28,891 nt of DNA from the NCBI GenBank assembly GCA_964561035.1, contig CAZLNR010000010.1, forward strand, positions 1-28,891, read 5' to 3'. The translations under genes and the position numbers were made by a program. The notes below the pieces were generated by a model, which saw only the letters and a list, made by a program, of their open reading frames with translations, was not told the origin of the DNA and did not search any database. The stretch is from XYD2-FULL-39-9 sp964561035 (lineage in GTDB: Bacteria; Patescibacteriota; Patescibacteriia; Magasanikbacterales; GWA2-37-8). This document shows, piece after piece, positions 1 to 7,228 of this stretch. The first letter of the stretch is position 1; each line of letters opens with the position of its first letter.

Positions 1-2
1 TG

Positions 3-74
3 CAGGCCCGCTCGGATTCGAACCGAGAACCTCGGTTTTGGAGACCGATGTTTTACCATTGAAACTACAGGCCT
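3..74 (-). tRNA. trpT: tRNA-Trp (CCA anticodon)
   Basis: On the minus strand the acceptor arms AGGCCTG and CGGGCCT pair, the anticodon stem TCGGT/ACCGA encloses the loop CTCCAAA, so the anticodon is CCA, and the T-arm contains GGTTCGAATCC. The discriminator is G. The position after rpmG matches the common order rpmG, tRNA-Trp, secE, nusG; the last two would lie beyond the window edge. Confidence 0.97.
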
Positions 75-77
75 AAG

Positions 78-116
78 AACAAACCCCGCCCGGAAAACAT
101 CAGAGCGGGGTTTGTT
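78..116 (-). terminator. GC-rich hairpin between rpmG and tRNA-Trp
   Basis: A perfect 12-bp inverted repeat, AACAAACCCCGC against GCGGGGTTTGTT, encloses a 15-base loop. It starts after the rpmG stop and ends three bases before the tRNA-Trp 5' end in the minus-strand transcript. There is only a weak T-run on either side, so it may be a partial terminator or a processing or stability hairpin separating rpmG mRNA from the tRNA. Confidence 0.6.
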
Positions 117-131
117 TTGTAATTGGTGTGT

Positions 132-287
132 TTATTTTGTTTCTTTGTGTTTGGTATGCTTCTTGCAGAATTTGCACATTTTGCTCAGTTCCAAACGATT
201 TTTCAAAGTCTTTTTATTTTTCCTTGTAAAATAGTTTGTGTGCTTGCATTCTTGGCATTCCATTTTCACTAAATTGTCTTGGGACAT
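132..287 (-). CDS. rpmG: 50S ribosomal protein L33
   Basis: A 51-residue, strongly basic protein starting MSQDNLVKMECQECKHTNYF and ending with a Lys/His-rich tail. Two CxxC pairs (C11/C14 and C38/C41) form the zinc-binding knuckle of the zinc-type L33, and the NYFTRKNKK...RLELSKMCKFC pattern is typical of the family. L33 sits in the large subunit near the E site. The ATG at 287 has no clear Shine-Dalgarno site; a second Met at residue 9 is possible, but the first start gives the usual length. It lies between tRNA-Thr(GGT) and tRNA-Trp on the same strand, the usual rpmG context, so it is probably cotranscribed with the tRNAs. Confidence 0.95.
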   Translation of the reverse strand: MSQDNLVKMECQECKHTNYFTRKNKKTLKNRLELSKMCKFCKKHTKHKETK

Positions 288-351
288 ATGTATTAGTTAA
301 ATTGCTTTTATTTTCATAAGTTAATGCTCCTTATTGCAAACTCATGACTTG

Positions 352-424
352 AGCCGTTGACCGGGATTGAACCGGTGACCTTGTCCTTACCATGGACACG
401 CTCTACCAACTGAGCTACAACGGC
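352..424 (-). tRNA. tRNA-Thr (GGT anticodon)
   Basis: Minus strand: acceptor GCCGTTG/CAACGGC, D-arm TAGCTCAGTTGGTAGAGC, anticodon stem TGTCC/GGACA with loop ATGGTAA giving GGT, and T-arm CCGGTTCAATCCCGG. The discriminator is T, and CCA is not encoded. Confidence 0.97.
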
Positions 425-430
425 GCGCAT

Positions 431-515
431 TGGTGGGCAGACTAGGATTCGAACCTAGGAAGGCGTAGCCAGCTGATTTACAGTCAGCCCCGTTTGACCG
501 CTTCGGTATCTGCCC
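431..515 (-). tRNA. tRNA-Tyr (GTA anticodon), CCA encoded
   Basis: Minus strand: acceptor GGGCAGA/TCTGCCC, anticodon stem GCTGA/TCAGC with loop CTGTAAA giving GTA, a long class II variable arm, and T-arm TAGGTTCGAATCCTA. The 3' end is followed by ACCA, so the CCA tail is encoded in the gene, unlike the tRNA-Thr genes on either side of it. Confidence 0.97.
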
Positions 516-559
516 AAATGTGTTATCCCCTTTGTGGAGCGCTTATGCGCACCGCTCCG

Positions 560-632
560 AGCCGTTTCGGGGGTTCGAACCCCGGACCTACAGTTTACAA
601 AACTGTTGCTCTACCAGCTGAGCTAAAACGGC
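560..632 (-). tRNA. tRNA-Thr (TGT anticodon)
   Basis: Minus strand: acceptor GCCGTTT/AAACGGC, anticodon stem ACAGT/ACTGT with loop TTTGTAA giving TGT, and T-arm CGGGGTTCGAACCCCCG. It is the first gene of the tRNA run. A small GGAGCG/CGCTCC hairpin at 536-558 lies between it and tRNA-Tyr and may be a processing element. Confidence 0.97.
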
Positions 633-650
633 GTATGACGATGAGTGTAT

Positions 651-656
651 ATTATA
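651..656 (-). promoter_or_regulatory. -10 box for the tRNA-Thr/Tyr/Thr-rpmG-tRNA-Trp unit
   Basis: A perfect TATAAT on the minus strand, 18 bases upstream of tRNA-Thr(TGT), overlaps the TAA stop codon of the TPR gene. No good -35 box is visible 16-18 bases upstream (best is TAGAAT), so this promoter is plausible but unproven; read-through from the glyS unit is the alternative. Confidence 0.4.
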
Positions 657-1560
657 CTACATCTATCTTATAAATTCTATCTTTTAACACGCTTAATTTC
701 TGATTTTCAGGGTTAACAGCACGGAGCTCCCCATACCCTTTCAAAGCCAATGGCTTGTCGCCGCATATTATAGCAATTTCAATTAAGAAGTCAAGGTATT
801 TTGGATTTTGGGGTTCCAAGTCAACTGCCTGAATGATAGCCTCCTTAGCCACCTCTGGCTGATTCACCTTGAGAAGCAGCTCTGCCAGGTGGTAAAACCG
901 AGAGGAAAACGAGTCGTTAAGCAGCATGGCCTGTTGATAATATCGTATAGCCTCTTCGGTATCTCCATGCTCTTCGGCAATCTCGCCAAGCTTGACCAGT
1001 ACCGCATCGTCTTCCGGGTGCATTTTTGATAAAAATTCGTAGGTTTGTTTGGCTTCTTCAACAGAGTTTTTACCCAAATATGTGTCTGCCAATCCCCTAT
1101 ACGCCACAGCCGATTTTGGATCAATTTTTATAGCGGTTATAAACCTCTCTTCAGCCTGATCGTAGTTGCCAAGCTTTAAATGCTGCTCACCATCAATAAG
1201 CAGCTGGTTGAGTTTTTGCTCGCGATCTTCCGGCGCCATGGCGATATGCTCCATTTTGGTTTTAAGCGTTTCTTCATGGTGCAGTAAACGCTCTATTTTT
1301 CCCACATATATTCTAAATTGCAGCTGTACTTTGCCCCAAATTTTTTTAAGCGGCGTACAAGCGGCAATGAAGCGTTTTTTTAATACACTGCTGTTTTCTT
1401 CAATACGCTTGTTAATAATCTCTTTCTTTTTTTGATAAAATTTTTCTTCCGGTAAATTTTTTATATCCAAATTTGCCACCTGAGGAAATTTACGCAGGAT
1501 AACAAACAAAATTACAGCCAGCGCGGCAATGGAAATGGATGAAAAAATCAACGTAAGCAT
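652..1560 (-). CDS. membrane-anchored TPR protein
   Basis: From the ATG at 1560 the protein has 302 residues; an in-frame TTG at 1575 would add five residues and overlap the tpiA stop. Residues about 2-22 (LTLIFSSISIAALAVILFVI) are one transmembrane segment, followed by a basic, coiled-coil-like stretch to about residue 110. The C-terminal half holds four or so tetratricopeptide repeats (for example LKLGNYDQAEERFITAIKID, AVAYRGLADTYLGKNSVEEA, and AEEHGDTEEAIRYYQQAMLL). Such proteins act as scaffolds for protein-protein contacts; the client is unknown. It is the last protein gene of the glyS-M16-tpiA unit, seven bases after the tpiA stop, and its own stop overlaps the putative tRNA promoter. 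Confidence 0.8.
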   Translation of the reverse strand: MLTLIFSSISIAALAVILFVILRKFPQVANLDIKNLPEEKFYQKKKEIINKRIEENSSVLKKRFIAACTPLKKIWGKVQLQFRIYVGKIERLLHHEETLKTKMEHIAMAPEDREQKLNQLLIDGEQHLKLGNYDQAEERFITAIKIDPKSAVAYRGLADTYLGKNSVEEAKQTYEFLSKMHPEDDAVLVKLGEIAEEHGDTEEAIRYYQQAMLLNDSFSSRFYHLAELLLKVNQPEVAKEAIIQAVDLEPQNPKYLDFLIEIAIICGDKPLALKGYGELRAVNPENQKLSVLKDRIYKIDVV

Positions 1561-1567
1561 ATACAGA

Positions 1568-2323
1568 TTAAACAATAGCAGCGTCTACAATCTCTTTCCA
1601 AGAATGCGCGTTGGCAGACGCTCCACCAACCAGCACACCATCTATATTTGGATTGCGCAGATAATCGGCTACATTTTCCGGACGCACGCTGCCGCCATAG
1701 AGTATGACAGGTGTAACACCCGTGAGCGCAACCACTTGTTTTTTAATCAATTCGTGCATTTTTTCTGCTTCAACCGGGTCGCAAGCCAAACCTGTGCCAA
1801 TGGCCCAAACCGGTTCATACGCCACCACCAGCTCGCGATTTTCCGGCCAGGTAATGTTGTGGAATGCGGAACGAATTTGCGCTTCTATGGATTCTATCGC
1901 CTGATTTTCTTCATGTTCTTTTTCTGTTTCTCCCACGCAAATTACCGGTACCATACCAACCGATAAAACAGCTTCTACTTTCTGGCGAACCTCATGATTT
2001 GTTTCGTGGCACAGATGACGGCGTTCAGAATGACCCACCAAAACATATTGAGCCCCAAGAGCGCTATACATGTGCGCTGAAACTTCACCGGTATAACCGC
2101 CTTTTTCTACCCAATGCACATTTTGCGCGCCTACTGCGACCGGCGTATCTTTTAACACATCGGCAACTGCTGCAAAAGCTAAAGCGCTCGGAAACACAGC
2201 CATAGTAATTTGATCCGAACTCCAACTGGCCGAAATCTCGGCAAGATACTGCGCTAATGCGCGGCTTTCTGCGTGATCCAAGTACATTTTCCAATTGGCG
2301 AACAAATATTTTTCTTGGCGCAT
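1568..2323 (-). CDS. tpiA: triosephosphate isomerase
   Basis: A 251-residue, full-length TIM-barrel enzyme that interconverts dihydroxyacetone phosphate and glyceraldehyde 3-phosphate in glycolysis. The N-terminal motif FANWKMY provides Asn10 and Lys12, VGHSERR provides the electrophile His98, and AYEPVWAIGTG provides the general base Glu170 followed by the mobile loop 6. The phosphate-binding ILYGGSV and GVLVGGAS segments are present near the end. All catalytic residues are intact, so the enzyme is expected to be active. The start is ATG at 2323; the gene follows the M16 protease by 19 bases and precedes the TPR gene by seven, so they probably share the glyS transcript. Confidence 0.97.
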   Translation of the reverse strand: MRQEKYLFANWKMYLDHAESRALAQYLAEISASWSSDQITMAVFPSALAFAAVADVLKDTPVAVGAQNVHWVEKGGYTGEVSAHMYSALGAQYVLVGHSERRHLCHETNHEVRQKVEAVLSVGMVPVICVGETEKEHEENQAIESIEAQIRSAFHNITWPENRELVVAYEPVWAIGTGLACDPVEAEKMHELIKKQVVALTGVTPVILYGGSVRPENVADYLRNPNIDGVLVGGASANAHSWKEIVDAAIV

Positions 2324-2342
2324 ACAAATTGGGTTAGGTGAA

Positions 2343-3638
2343 TTAGGGTAATAATTCCAAAACTTTTTCTTTACTCATTGGTCCGATAAACGCCATACGC
2401 ATCTGGCTCCAGTCAAAAATACGAGCTGCCACGCGCTGCACATCAGCAGCGGTTACTGCTTTAATTTTTTTGTTTACCTGTTCATAGGTTTGCATTTTAT
2501 CCGCAAACCAAAACTGCTTGGCAAACCACTGGGCCTGAGACGAAGAATTTTCCATAGACAACTCGGTGCGTCCGGCAATATTATTTTTTGCATCTATCAA
2601 CTCTTTAGCTGACACTTTTTCTTTTTTGATTTTTTCCAATTCTTGTTTTATAACGGCAATCGCGGCTTTCAAACGAGATGGGTCAAGACCGGCAGAAACC
2701 GTAGCCACGCCCACATCAGCAAACGAACTGGCGCTGGCATTTACCATATATGCCAAACCTTGTTTTTCGCGAACCTCTACAAACAAACGAGAGCTCATGC
2801 CGCCGCCCAAAATAGTGAGCAGTACTGACAAGGCGTATCTGTCTTTATGATTATAATCAAAAGCTGGGAAACCGAGCATAACCTGCGCCTGGTCTAACTT
2901 TCGTTCCGATGCCAATACACGCTCCGCCAGAGGCGCTGATTCTTTTTTCCAAGCAAATTTTGTAAACTGTTGTTTTAGTTTTTTACTGTCTTTTCCGGTA
3001 AACAACGAACTGTCCACAGCCATAAACGGTTTGAGCGACTTGGCTAATTTTTTTTCATTTATATTTCCTGCTACTACCAATACCATGTTGCCCGGGAAAT
3101 AATAATGCTTGTAATAATTCCAAAGATCTTCACGGCTTACTCCGCGCACAGTTTCTGGAGTACCGCCCACATCCCAGCCAAGCGGATGGTCGCCAAACAT
3201 AGCGCGTTCAAACAAATTATCAACGGCCATGAGCGGGTTGTCTTCATACATGCGAACCTCTTCCACAATTACGCCTTTTTCTTTTTCCACTTCTTCGGCA
3301 GCAAAGGTTGAATGAAAGACAATATCGGCCAGCCAGTCAAAAGCTTTTTCCATGTTTACTTCACCGGTTTTAATATAATAACCGGTATAATCTTTGGAAG
3401 TAAATGCGTTATATTCCGCGCCAAACGCGTCCAGTTCGCGAGAAATCTCCAGGTGAGTGGGGCGTTTTTTTGTTCCTTTAAACATCATGTGCTCCACAAA
3501 ATGAGACGAACCGGACATTCTTTTTTCTTCATAACGAGAGCCGACCGGAAACATAGCCATTACCGTAAGAGCCTTGGCGCCTTTGATAGGGCTTTTGATG
3601 AGCGTGATGCCGTTTTTTAATTTTGAAATTTTATACAT
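2343..3638 (-). CDS. M16-family zinc protease (PMPB-like)
   Basis: A 431-residue metallopeptidase of the M16 (pitrilysin/mitochondrial processing peptidase) family. The inverted zinc motif HxxEH is at H46-E49-H50 (HFVEH), and the third ligand is expected at E126/E127 in VIVEEVRMYED. The N-terminal half is the catalytic M16 domain; the second half (about 190-430) has the inactive M16_C fold, with the family features LGGGMSSRLFVEVREKQGLAY and the basic/aromatic substrate-binding region. There is no signal peptide, so it is probably cytoplasmic and degrades or trims peptides. It starts 11 bases after the glyS stop; the protease has no evident link to translation beyond cotranscription. Confidence 0.93.
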   Translation of the reverse strand: MYKISKLKNGITLIKSPIKGAKALTVMAMFPVGSRYEEKRMSGSSHFVEHMMFKGTKKRPTHLEISRELDAFGAEYNAFTSKDYTGYYIKTGEVNMEKAFDWLADIVFHSTFAAEEVEKEKGVIVEEVRMYEDNPLMAVDNLFERAMFGDHPLGWDVGGTPETVRGVSREDLWNYYKHYYFPGNMVLVVAGNINEKKLAKSLKPFMAVDSSLFTGKDSKKLKQQFTKFAWKKESAPLAERVLASERKLDQAQVMLGFPAFDYNHKDRYALSVLLTILGGGMSSRLFVEVREKQGLAYMVNASASSFADVGVATVSAGLDPSRLKAAIAVIKQELEKIKKEKVSAKELIDAKNNIAGRTELSMENSSSQAQWFAKQFWFADKMQTYEQVNKKIKAVTAADVQRVAARIFDWSQMRMAFIGPMSKEKVLELLP

Positions 3639-3649
3639 AGAGAAAACAA

Positions 3650-5032
3650 TTATAAGTCGTATTTTTCTTTAAGATATTGCTTAAGATCGGCAATAGCCAC
3701 GCGCTCCTGCGCCATACTATCACGATCGCGGACAGTTACTTTTTTATCTTCCAATGAATCAAAATCAACGGTTACGCAATACGGAGTACCAATTTCATCT
3801 TGTCGGCGATATCGTTTGCCAATACTCTGGGTTTCATCATACTCCACGGAAAACGCAGTGCGCAAATTTGCGGCAATATCCTTGGCTACACCGGACAGCT
3901 CTTCTTTTTTTGATAATGGCAGCACTGCCACCTGGATTGGCGCCAATCGTTTTGGAAATTTCATCACTACTCTGGTTTCGGTTTCGCCGCCTTCGGAACT
4001 TTTTATTTCTTCTTCGCGGTATGCTTCAAGCAGACACACCAGCAACATGCGATCAATACCAAAGGTCGGTTCAATGACGTGCGGTAAGAATTTTTCATTG
4101 GTTTCCGGATCGGCGTAATGCAAATCCTGACCGCTCACCGCTTCATGCCTGGACAAATCAAAATCGGTACGATATGCAATGCCGTGCAGCTCTTTAACAC
4201 CAAACGGATATTTGTATTCAATATCTACGGTACGTTTGCTGTAGTGAGCTCGTTCCCCTTCTGGAATTTCATGCCAAACCAGATTGTCCATATTTACTTG
4301 CATGATATCTTTCCACCAACGCTTGATTTCACTCAGCCACATTTCAAATACCTGTTCCCAATCTTTTGGATTGATAAAATATTCAAATTCACCAATTTCA
4401 AATTCACGAGTGCGGAAAATGAAGTTGCCTGGGGTAATTTCATTGCGGAAATTCTTGCCGACTTGCGCAATGCCAAACGGCAAGCGTCGGCGGGTTACGT
4501 TGACAATATTTTTAAAATTTACAAACATGCCGCCCGCTGTTTCTGGACGCAAATATGCGGTGGTAGAGCTATCTTCGTTTACACCCAAAAATGTTTTAAA
4601 CATCAGGTTGAACGCTTTTGGCTCAGTAAGCGAACCGCCACAATCCGGGCAAGCCACCTCTGCGATAGTTTTTGGAGTTTCTTTGTCATAGCCCGGCTCA
4701 GCAGACAAAGCTTCCAACAAATGATCTGAACGGAATCTGTGGTGGCATTTTTTGCATTCTACCAATTCATCGCTAAAATTTTGCAAGTGACCGGACGCTT
4801 CCCAAACTTTTGGATTCATGATGATTGCCGAATCAAGCGGCACCATATCGGCGCGCTCTTGCACAAAAAATTTCCACCAAGCCGCTTTAATGTTTTGTTT
4901 AAGCAAATGCCCCAAAGGACCGTAATCCCAGCTATTGGCCAGACCGCCATAAATCTCGCTGCCAGGAAACACAAAACCGCGCCGTTTGGCGAGTGAGACT
5001 ATTTTATCCATGATGTCTTGAGAGGTATTCAT
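3650..5032 (-). CDS. glyS: glycyl-tRNA synthetase, homodimeric class II type
   Basis: This 460-residue enzyme charges tRNA-Gly with glycine. It is the alpha2 (eukaryote/archaea/Thermus-like) form, not the alpha2-beta2 GlyQS form. Visible features are the N-terminal FVFPGSEIYGGLANSWDYGPLG block, four zinc-type cysteines (C93, C96, C128, C131), motif 2 around residues 194-212 (NFRNEITPGNFIFRTREFE), motif 3 ending FGIDR at about 324-328, and an anticodon-binding domain from about 360 to the end. This family is often annotated glyS, or glyQS in some sources. It is preceded by a promoter and a T-box leader (5064-5209), which fits glycine-tRNA-dependent control, and followed by the M16 protease gene. 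Confidence 0.96.
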   Translation of the reverse strand: MNTSQDIMDKIVSLAKRRGFVFPGSEIYGGLANSWDYGPLGHLLKQNIKAAWWKFFVQERADMVPLDSAIIMNPKVWEASGHLQNFSDELVECKKCHHRFRSDHLLEALSAEPGYDKETPKTIAEVACPDCGGSLTEPKAFNLMFKTFLGVNEDSSTTAYLRPETAGGMFVNFKNIVNVTRRRLPFGIAQVGKNFRNEITPGNFIFRTREFEIGEFEYFINPKDWEQVFEMWLSEIKRWWKDIMQVNMDNLVWHEIPEGERAHYSKRTVDIEYKYPFGVKELHGIAYRTDFDLSRHEAVSGQDLHYADPETNEKFLPHVIEPTFGIDRMLLVCLLEAYREEEIKSSEGGETETRVVMKFPKRLAPIQVAVLPLSKKEELSGVAKDIAANLRTAFSVEYDETQSIGKRYRRQDEIGTPYCVTVDFDSLEDKKVTVRDRDSMAQERVAIADLKQYLKEKYDL

Positions 5033-5063
5033 ATGGCTATATTATATCAAAAAAATAGTAAAC

Positions 5064-5209
5064 AAAAAAGGCCCTTGTAGGCCTTGGGGTCCCGACTGTA
5101 GCGGGATGGTTCCACCCAAGTTTCCTTCGCTATGTTTAGCGAAGAACACTCTTTTGAATTAGGGCTTGCTCCAAAGGCGCCAAACCTTTTTCATTGCAAG
5201 CTTTATTCG
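5064..5209 (-). promoter_or_regulatory. T-box riboswitch (glycine) upstream of glyS
   Basis: Read on the minus strand, the leader has a short stem I (GCTTGC at 5201-5196 with GCAAGC at 5169-5164), a second helix CTTCGCTA/TAGCGAAG (5144-5125), and the T-box core GGGTGGAACC (5117-5108). The antiterminator helix CTTGGG (5120-5115) with CCCAAG (5088-5083) excludes the terminator AAGGCC/GGCCTT followed by six T (5085-5064). Two glycine codons are candidate specifiers: GGC in the stem I apical loop (5181-5179) and GGA in its internal loop (5172-5170). Uncharged tRNA-Gly would stabilise the antiterminator and allow glyS expression. The short stem I is unlike the classical long stem I. Confidence 0.85.
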
Positions 5210-5215
5210 CTAATA

Positions 5216-5244
5216 ATTATACTAAAACGGCTATTTTATGTCAA
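5216..5244 (-). promoter_or_regulatory. consensus promoter for the glyS unit
   Basis: Minus strand TTGACA (5244-5239), a 17-base spacer, and TATAAT (5221-5216): a perfect sigma-70-type match. The predicted start is near 5209, so the T-box leader is transcribed from its first bases. Confidence 0.9.
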
Positions 5245-5247
5245 TTT

Positions 5248-5550
5248 TTATCTACGAAAAAAATGCGAATGACCCTCAGGGCTAAACGGAGGACGCAAAT
5301 CAGAATTTTTTGCCTCTCCGCCTCCCTGCTCACTACTACCCTCTTCCAATTCTGCCGCGACATCAAGATCGGTTGGCACTTCTTGGCGAGGAAACTTATT
5401 AGGCTCTTGATAGTTTGTAAAACCTTTTCTTTCCGGATCTATTTTATCTAATTTCATTCCAGCCACAAAAGCCATTTCCAAAAAACGCCTAGCAACTCCG
5501 CGGCCTTTTTTATTATGCGTACTCAAACCCGGTTTAGGTTGCTGCGGCAT
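5248..5550 (-). CDS. small hypothetical protein downstream of frr
   Basis: A 100-residue protein that I do not recognise. The first third is basic (PGLSTHNKKGRGVARRFL), the middle is mixed, and the end is acidic and Gly/Ser-rich with a final HSHFFRR. No membrane segment or signal peptide is seen, and much of the C-terminal half looks disordered. It starts at ATG 5550, eight bases after the frr stop and on the same strand, and ends four bases before the -35 box of the glyS promoter. The tight placement supports a real gene cotranscribed with frr. I would not assign a function. Confidence 0.6.
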   Translation of the reverse strand: MPQQPKPGLSTHNKKGRGVARRFLEMAFVAGMKLDKIDPERKGFTNYQEPNKFPRQEVPTDLDVAAELEEGSSEQGGGEAKNSDLRPPFSPEGHSHFFRR

Positions 5551-5558
5551 ATAATATC

Positions 5559-6107
5559 TTAAATAGTGTTGATTTCCGCTTCTTTCTTCTCTGTAATTTC
5601 TTTAATTTTGTCGTTATATTCTTTTACCATTGCATCCAATTTTTCTTCCAAACTATATTTGTCATCTTCGGTAATTTCACCGCCATCTTCAGCTGATTTA
5701 ATGAGTTCTTTTACTTCTTCGCGCACTTTGCGCACCGCAATACGAGCACCCTCTTCTTTTTGATGCAAAACCTTAATCAACTCTTGTCTGCGTTCACTGG
5801 TAAGCTCAGGCAAAAAAATACGAATCTGGCTGCCGGTGTTTACCGGGTTGATGCCCAAACCGGAATCACGCACCGCTTTTTCTATGGCCTGTAAAATACT
5901 TTTATCCCATGGATCAATGTTTACCGTTTTGGCATCAGGAATAGAAATAGAAGCGAGTGATTTAAGCGACTGATATGTGCCATATGCTTCTACGGAAATA
6001 TCTTCCACAATTGCAGAATTGGCGCGACCAGTGCGCAAACCGCTGATATCTTCTTTGAAAAATTCAATAGCTTTATCAAAATCTCCTTTAAAATCTGCTA
6101 TATTCAT
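5559..6107 (-). CDS. frr: ribosome recycling factor
   Basis: This 182-residue protein with EF-G splits the post-termination ribosome. It has the standard length and the family signatures: ISGLRTGRANSAIVEDISVEAYG near residues 22-44, LASISIPDAKTVNIDPWDKSIL, and the C-terminal coiled domain with LTSERRQELIKVLHQKEEGARIAVRKVREE. Domain I is the long three-helix bundle and domain II the small beta domain about residues 30-100. The ATG at 6107 has no strong Shine-Dalgarno site. A TATAAT overlapping the stop of the upstream lipoprotein gene (6136-6141) might serve as its own -10, but no -35 box stands out. Confidence 0.97.
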   Translation of the reverse strand: MNIADFKGDFDKAIEFFKEDISGLRTGRANSAIVEDISVEAYGTYQSLKSLASISIPDAKTVNIDPWDKSILQAIEKAVRDSGLGINPVNTGSQIRIFLPELTSERRQELIKVLHQKEEGARIAVRKVREEVKELIKSAEDGGEITEDDKYSLEEKLDAMVKEYNDKIKEITEKKEAEINTI

Positions 6108-6136
6108 ACAACTCTAATATAAATTAAGAATGCTAA

Positions 6137-7216
6137 TTATAACGTGGTAAAACCTAAAAATATATTTTTGCCACCGTCTTTACTTACCAGCAAATCAACT
6201 GGAATAGTGTTGGTAGGCAATTTCTTTGTTACCCAATTTACTCCCCCATCAGATGTTTTGTAAAGGGTTGAGCGGATATTTTGATTTCGGTCCCCCAAAA
6301 TAGTGCCGGTAAAATACATTTCAGAAGTATTTTGCGGATTGACGGCAAAAGCATAGATGTTGACACTTCCCGGCGGAGTTAACAATTTAATATCAGACCA
6401 AGTTGCGCCACCATCATTTGAACGCAGTATGCCATACTTTGAGATCCAGAACAAGCTGTCTTTTTGTACCGGGTTAAAGATAAGGCGATAAAAATTCATG
6501 CTGCCGCTAAAATTGTCAAAACCGTTGCTGGATGCTTCCCAAGTTTCACCACTGTCGTCTGAACGATATAGGCCATTTGTATATGAAGCTGCGTATAAAC
6601 GGCGGGAATCAAACGGATCAACTGCAAAATGGCGAAGTTCAAAATTAAAATTTTTGATTATATGCCAGCTCGTGCCGCCGTCTTTACTGCGCAAAATATC
6701 TCCACCGATTTCAGCTGCATAAATGGTTCTTGGGTCGGTATAATCACTGGCCAAAGAAACTAATCTCTGATCTGGACGAGGTTCGGTAAAGACTGTTTTC
6801 CAAGTTCTTTGGCAATCTGTGGTCTTATAAATATTAGGTCCGTCACTGACAAAAATTGTACAGGTATCTTTTGGATCAACACTTAAAGCGTAAATATATT
6901 TTTGTTTAAAATTTGCGGATTCGTTCCAGGTTTCTCCATTATCATAACTATAAAACAAGCCTTGGCCTCTAGTGCCCATATACAGCGCTTTTGGGTCAGT
7001 TGGATCAGTAAAAATTTTATATACTTTTGCGCCCGATAAACTTTTTACGCCCTGAGCAGTAACCAGTGTATTTTTTTGCTGCCAATTTTCCGCCTTATCG
7101 GCAGACACAAACATACCCATTGGCCCTTGTGATGTGCCAGTAAATTGAATGCATCCGGCCCCCATCAGCACAACTCCAATCAATGCCAGAGATAAAATAG
7201 ATATTTTTTTAAACAT
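6137..7216 (-). CDS. lipoprotein with Asp-box beta-propeller (BNR/Vps10-like)
   Basis: A 359-residue protein with an N-terminal lipoprotein signal (MFKKISILSLALIGVVLMGAGC; lipobox with Cys22), so it is probably anchored on the outer face of the membrane. The rest shows six Asp-box turns of the S-x-D-x-G-x-T/S-W type: YSYDNGETW, KTTDCQRTW, RSKDGGTSW, RSDDSGETW, RSNDGGATW and KTSDGGVNW. The blade spacing of about 45-50 residues fits a beta-propeller as in sialidase-like, Ycf48 and Vps10 domains. No sialidase catalytic residues are recognisable, so binding or scaffolding is more likely than hydrolysis. It is next to holB and frr, with no evident pathway link. Confidence 0.85.
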   Translation of the reverse strand: MFKKISILSLALIGVVLMGAGCIQFTGTSQGPMGMFVSADKAENWQQKNTLVTAQGVKSLSGAKVYKIFTDPTDPKALYMGTRGQGLFYSYDNGETWNESANFKQKYIYALSVDPKDTCTIFVSDGPNIYKTTDCQRTWKTVFTEPRPDQRLVSLASDYTDPRTIYAAEIGGDILRSKDGGTSWHIIKNFNFELRHFAVDPFDSRRLYAASYTNGLYRSDDSGETWEASSNGFDNFSGSMNFYRLIFNPVQKDSLFWISKYGILRSNDGGATWSDIKLLTPPGSVNIYAFAVNPQNTSEMYFTGTILGDRNQNIRSTLYKTSDGGVNWVTKKLPTNTIPVDLLVSKDGGKNIFLGFTTL

Positions 7217-7228
7217 ACGCGCGTCAAT

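Noticed and set aside
1560..1575. TTG start giving five extra residues to the TPR protein
   Set aside because: The ATG at 1560 avoids overlap with tpiA and begins directly before the membrane segment.
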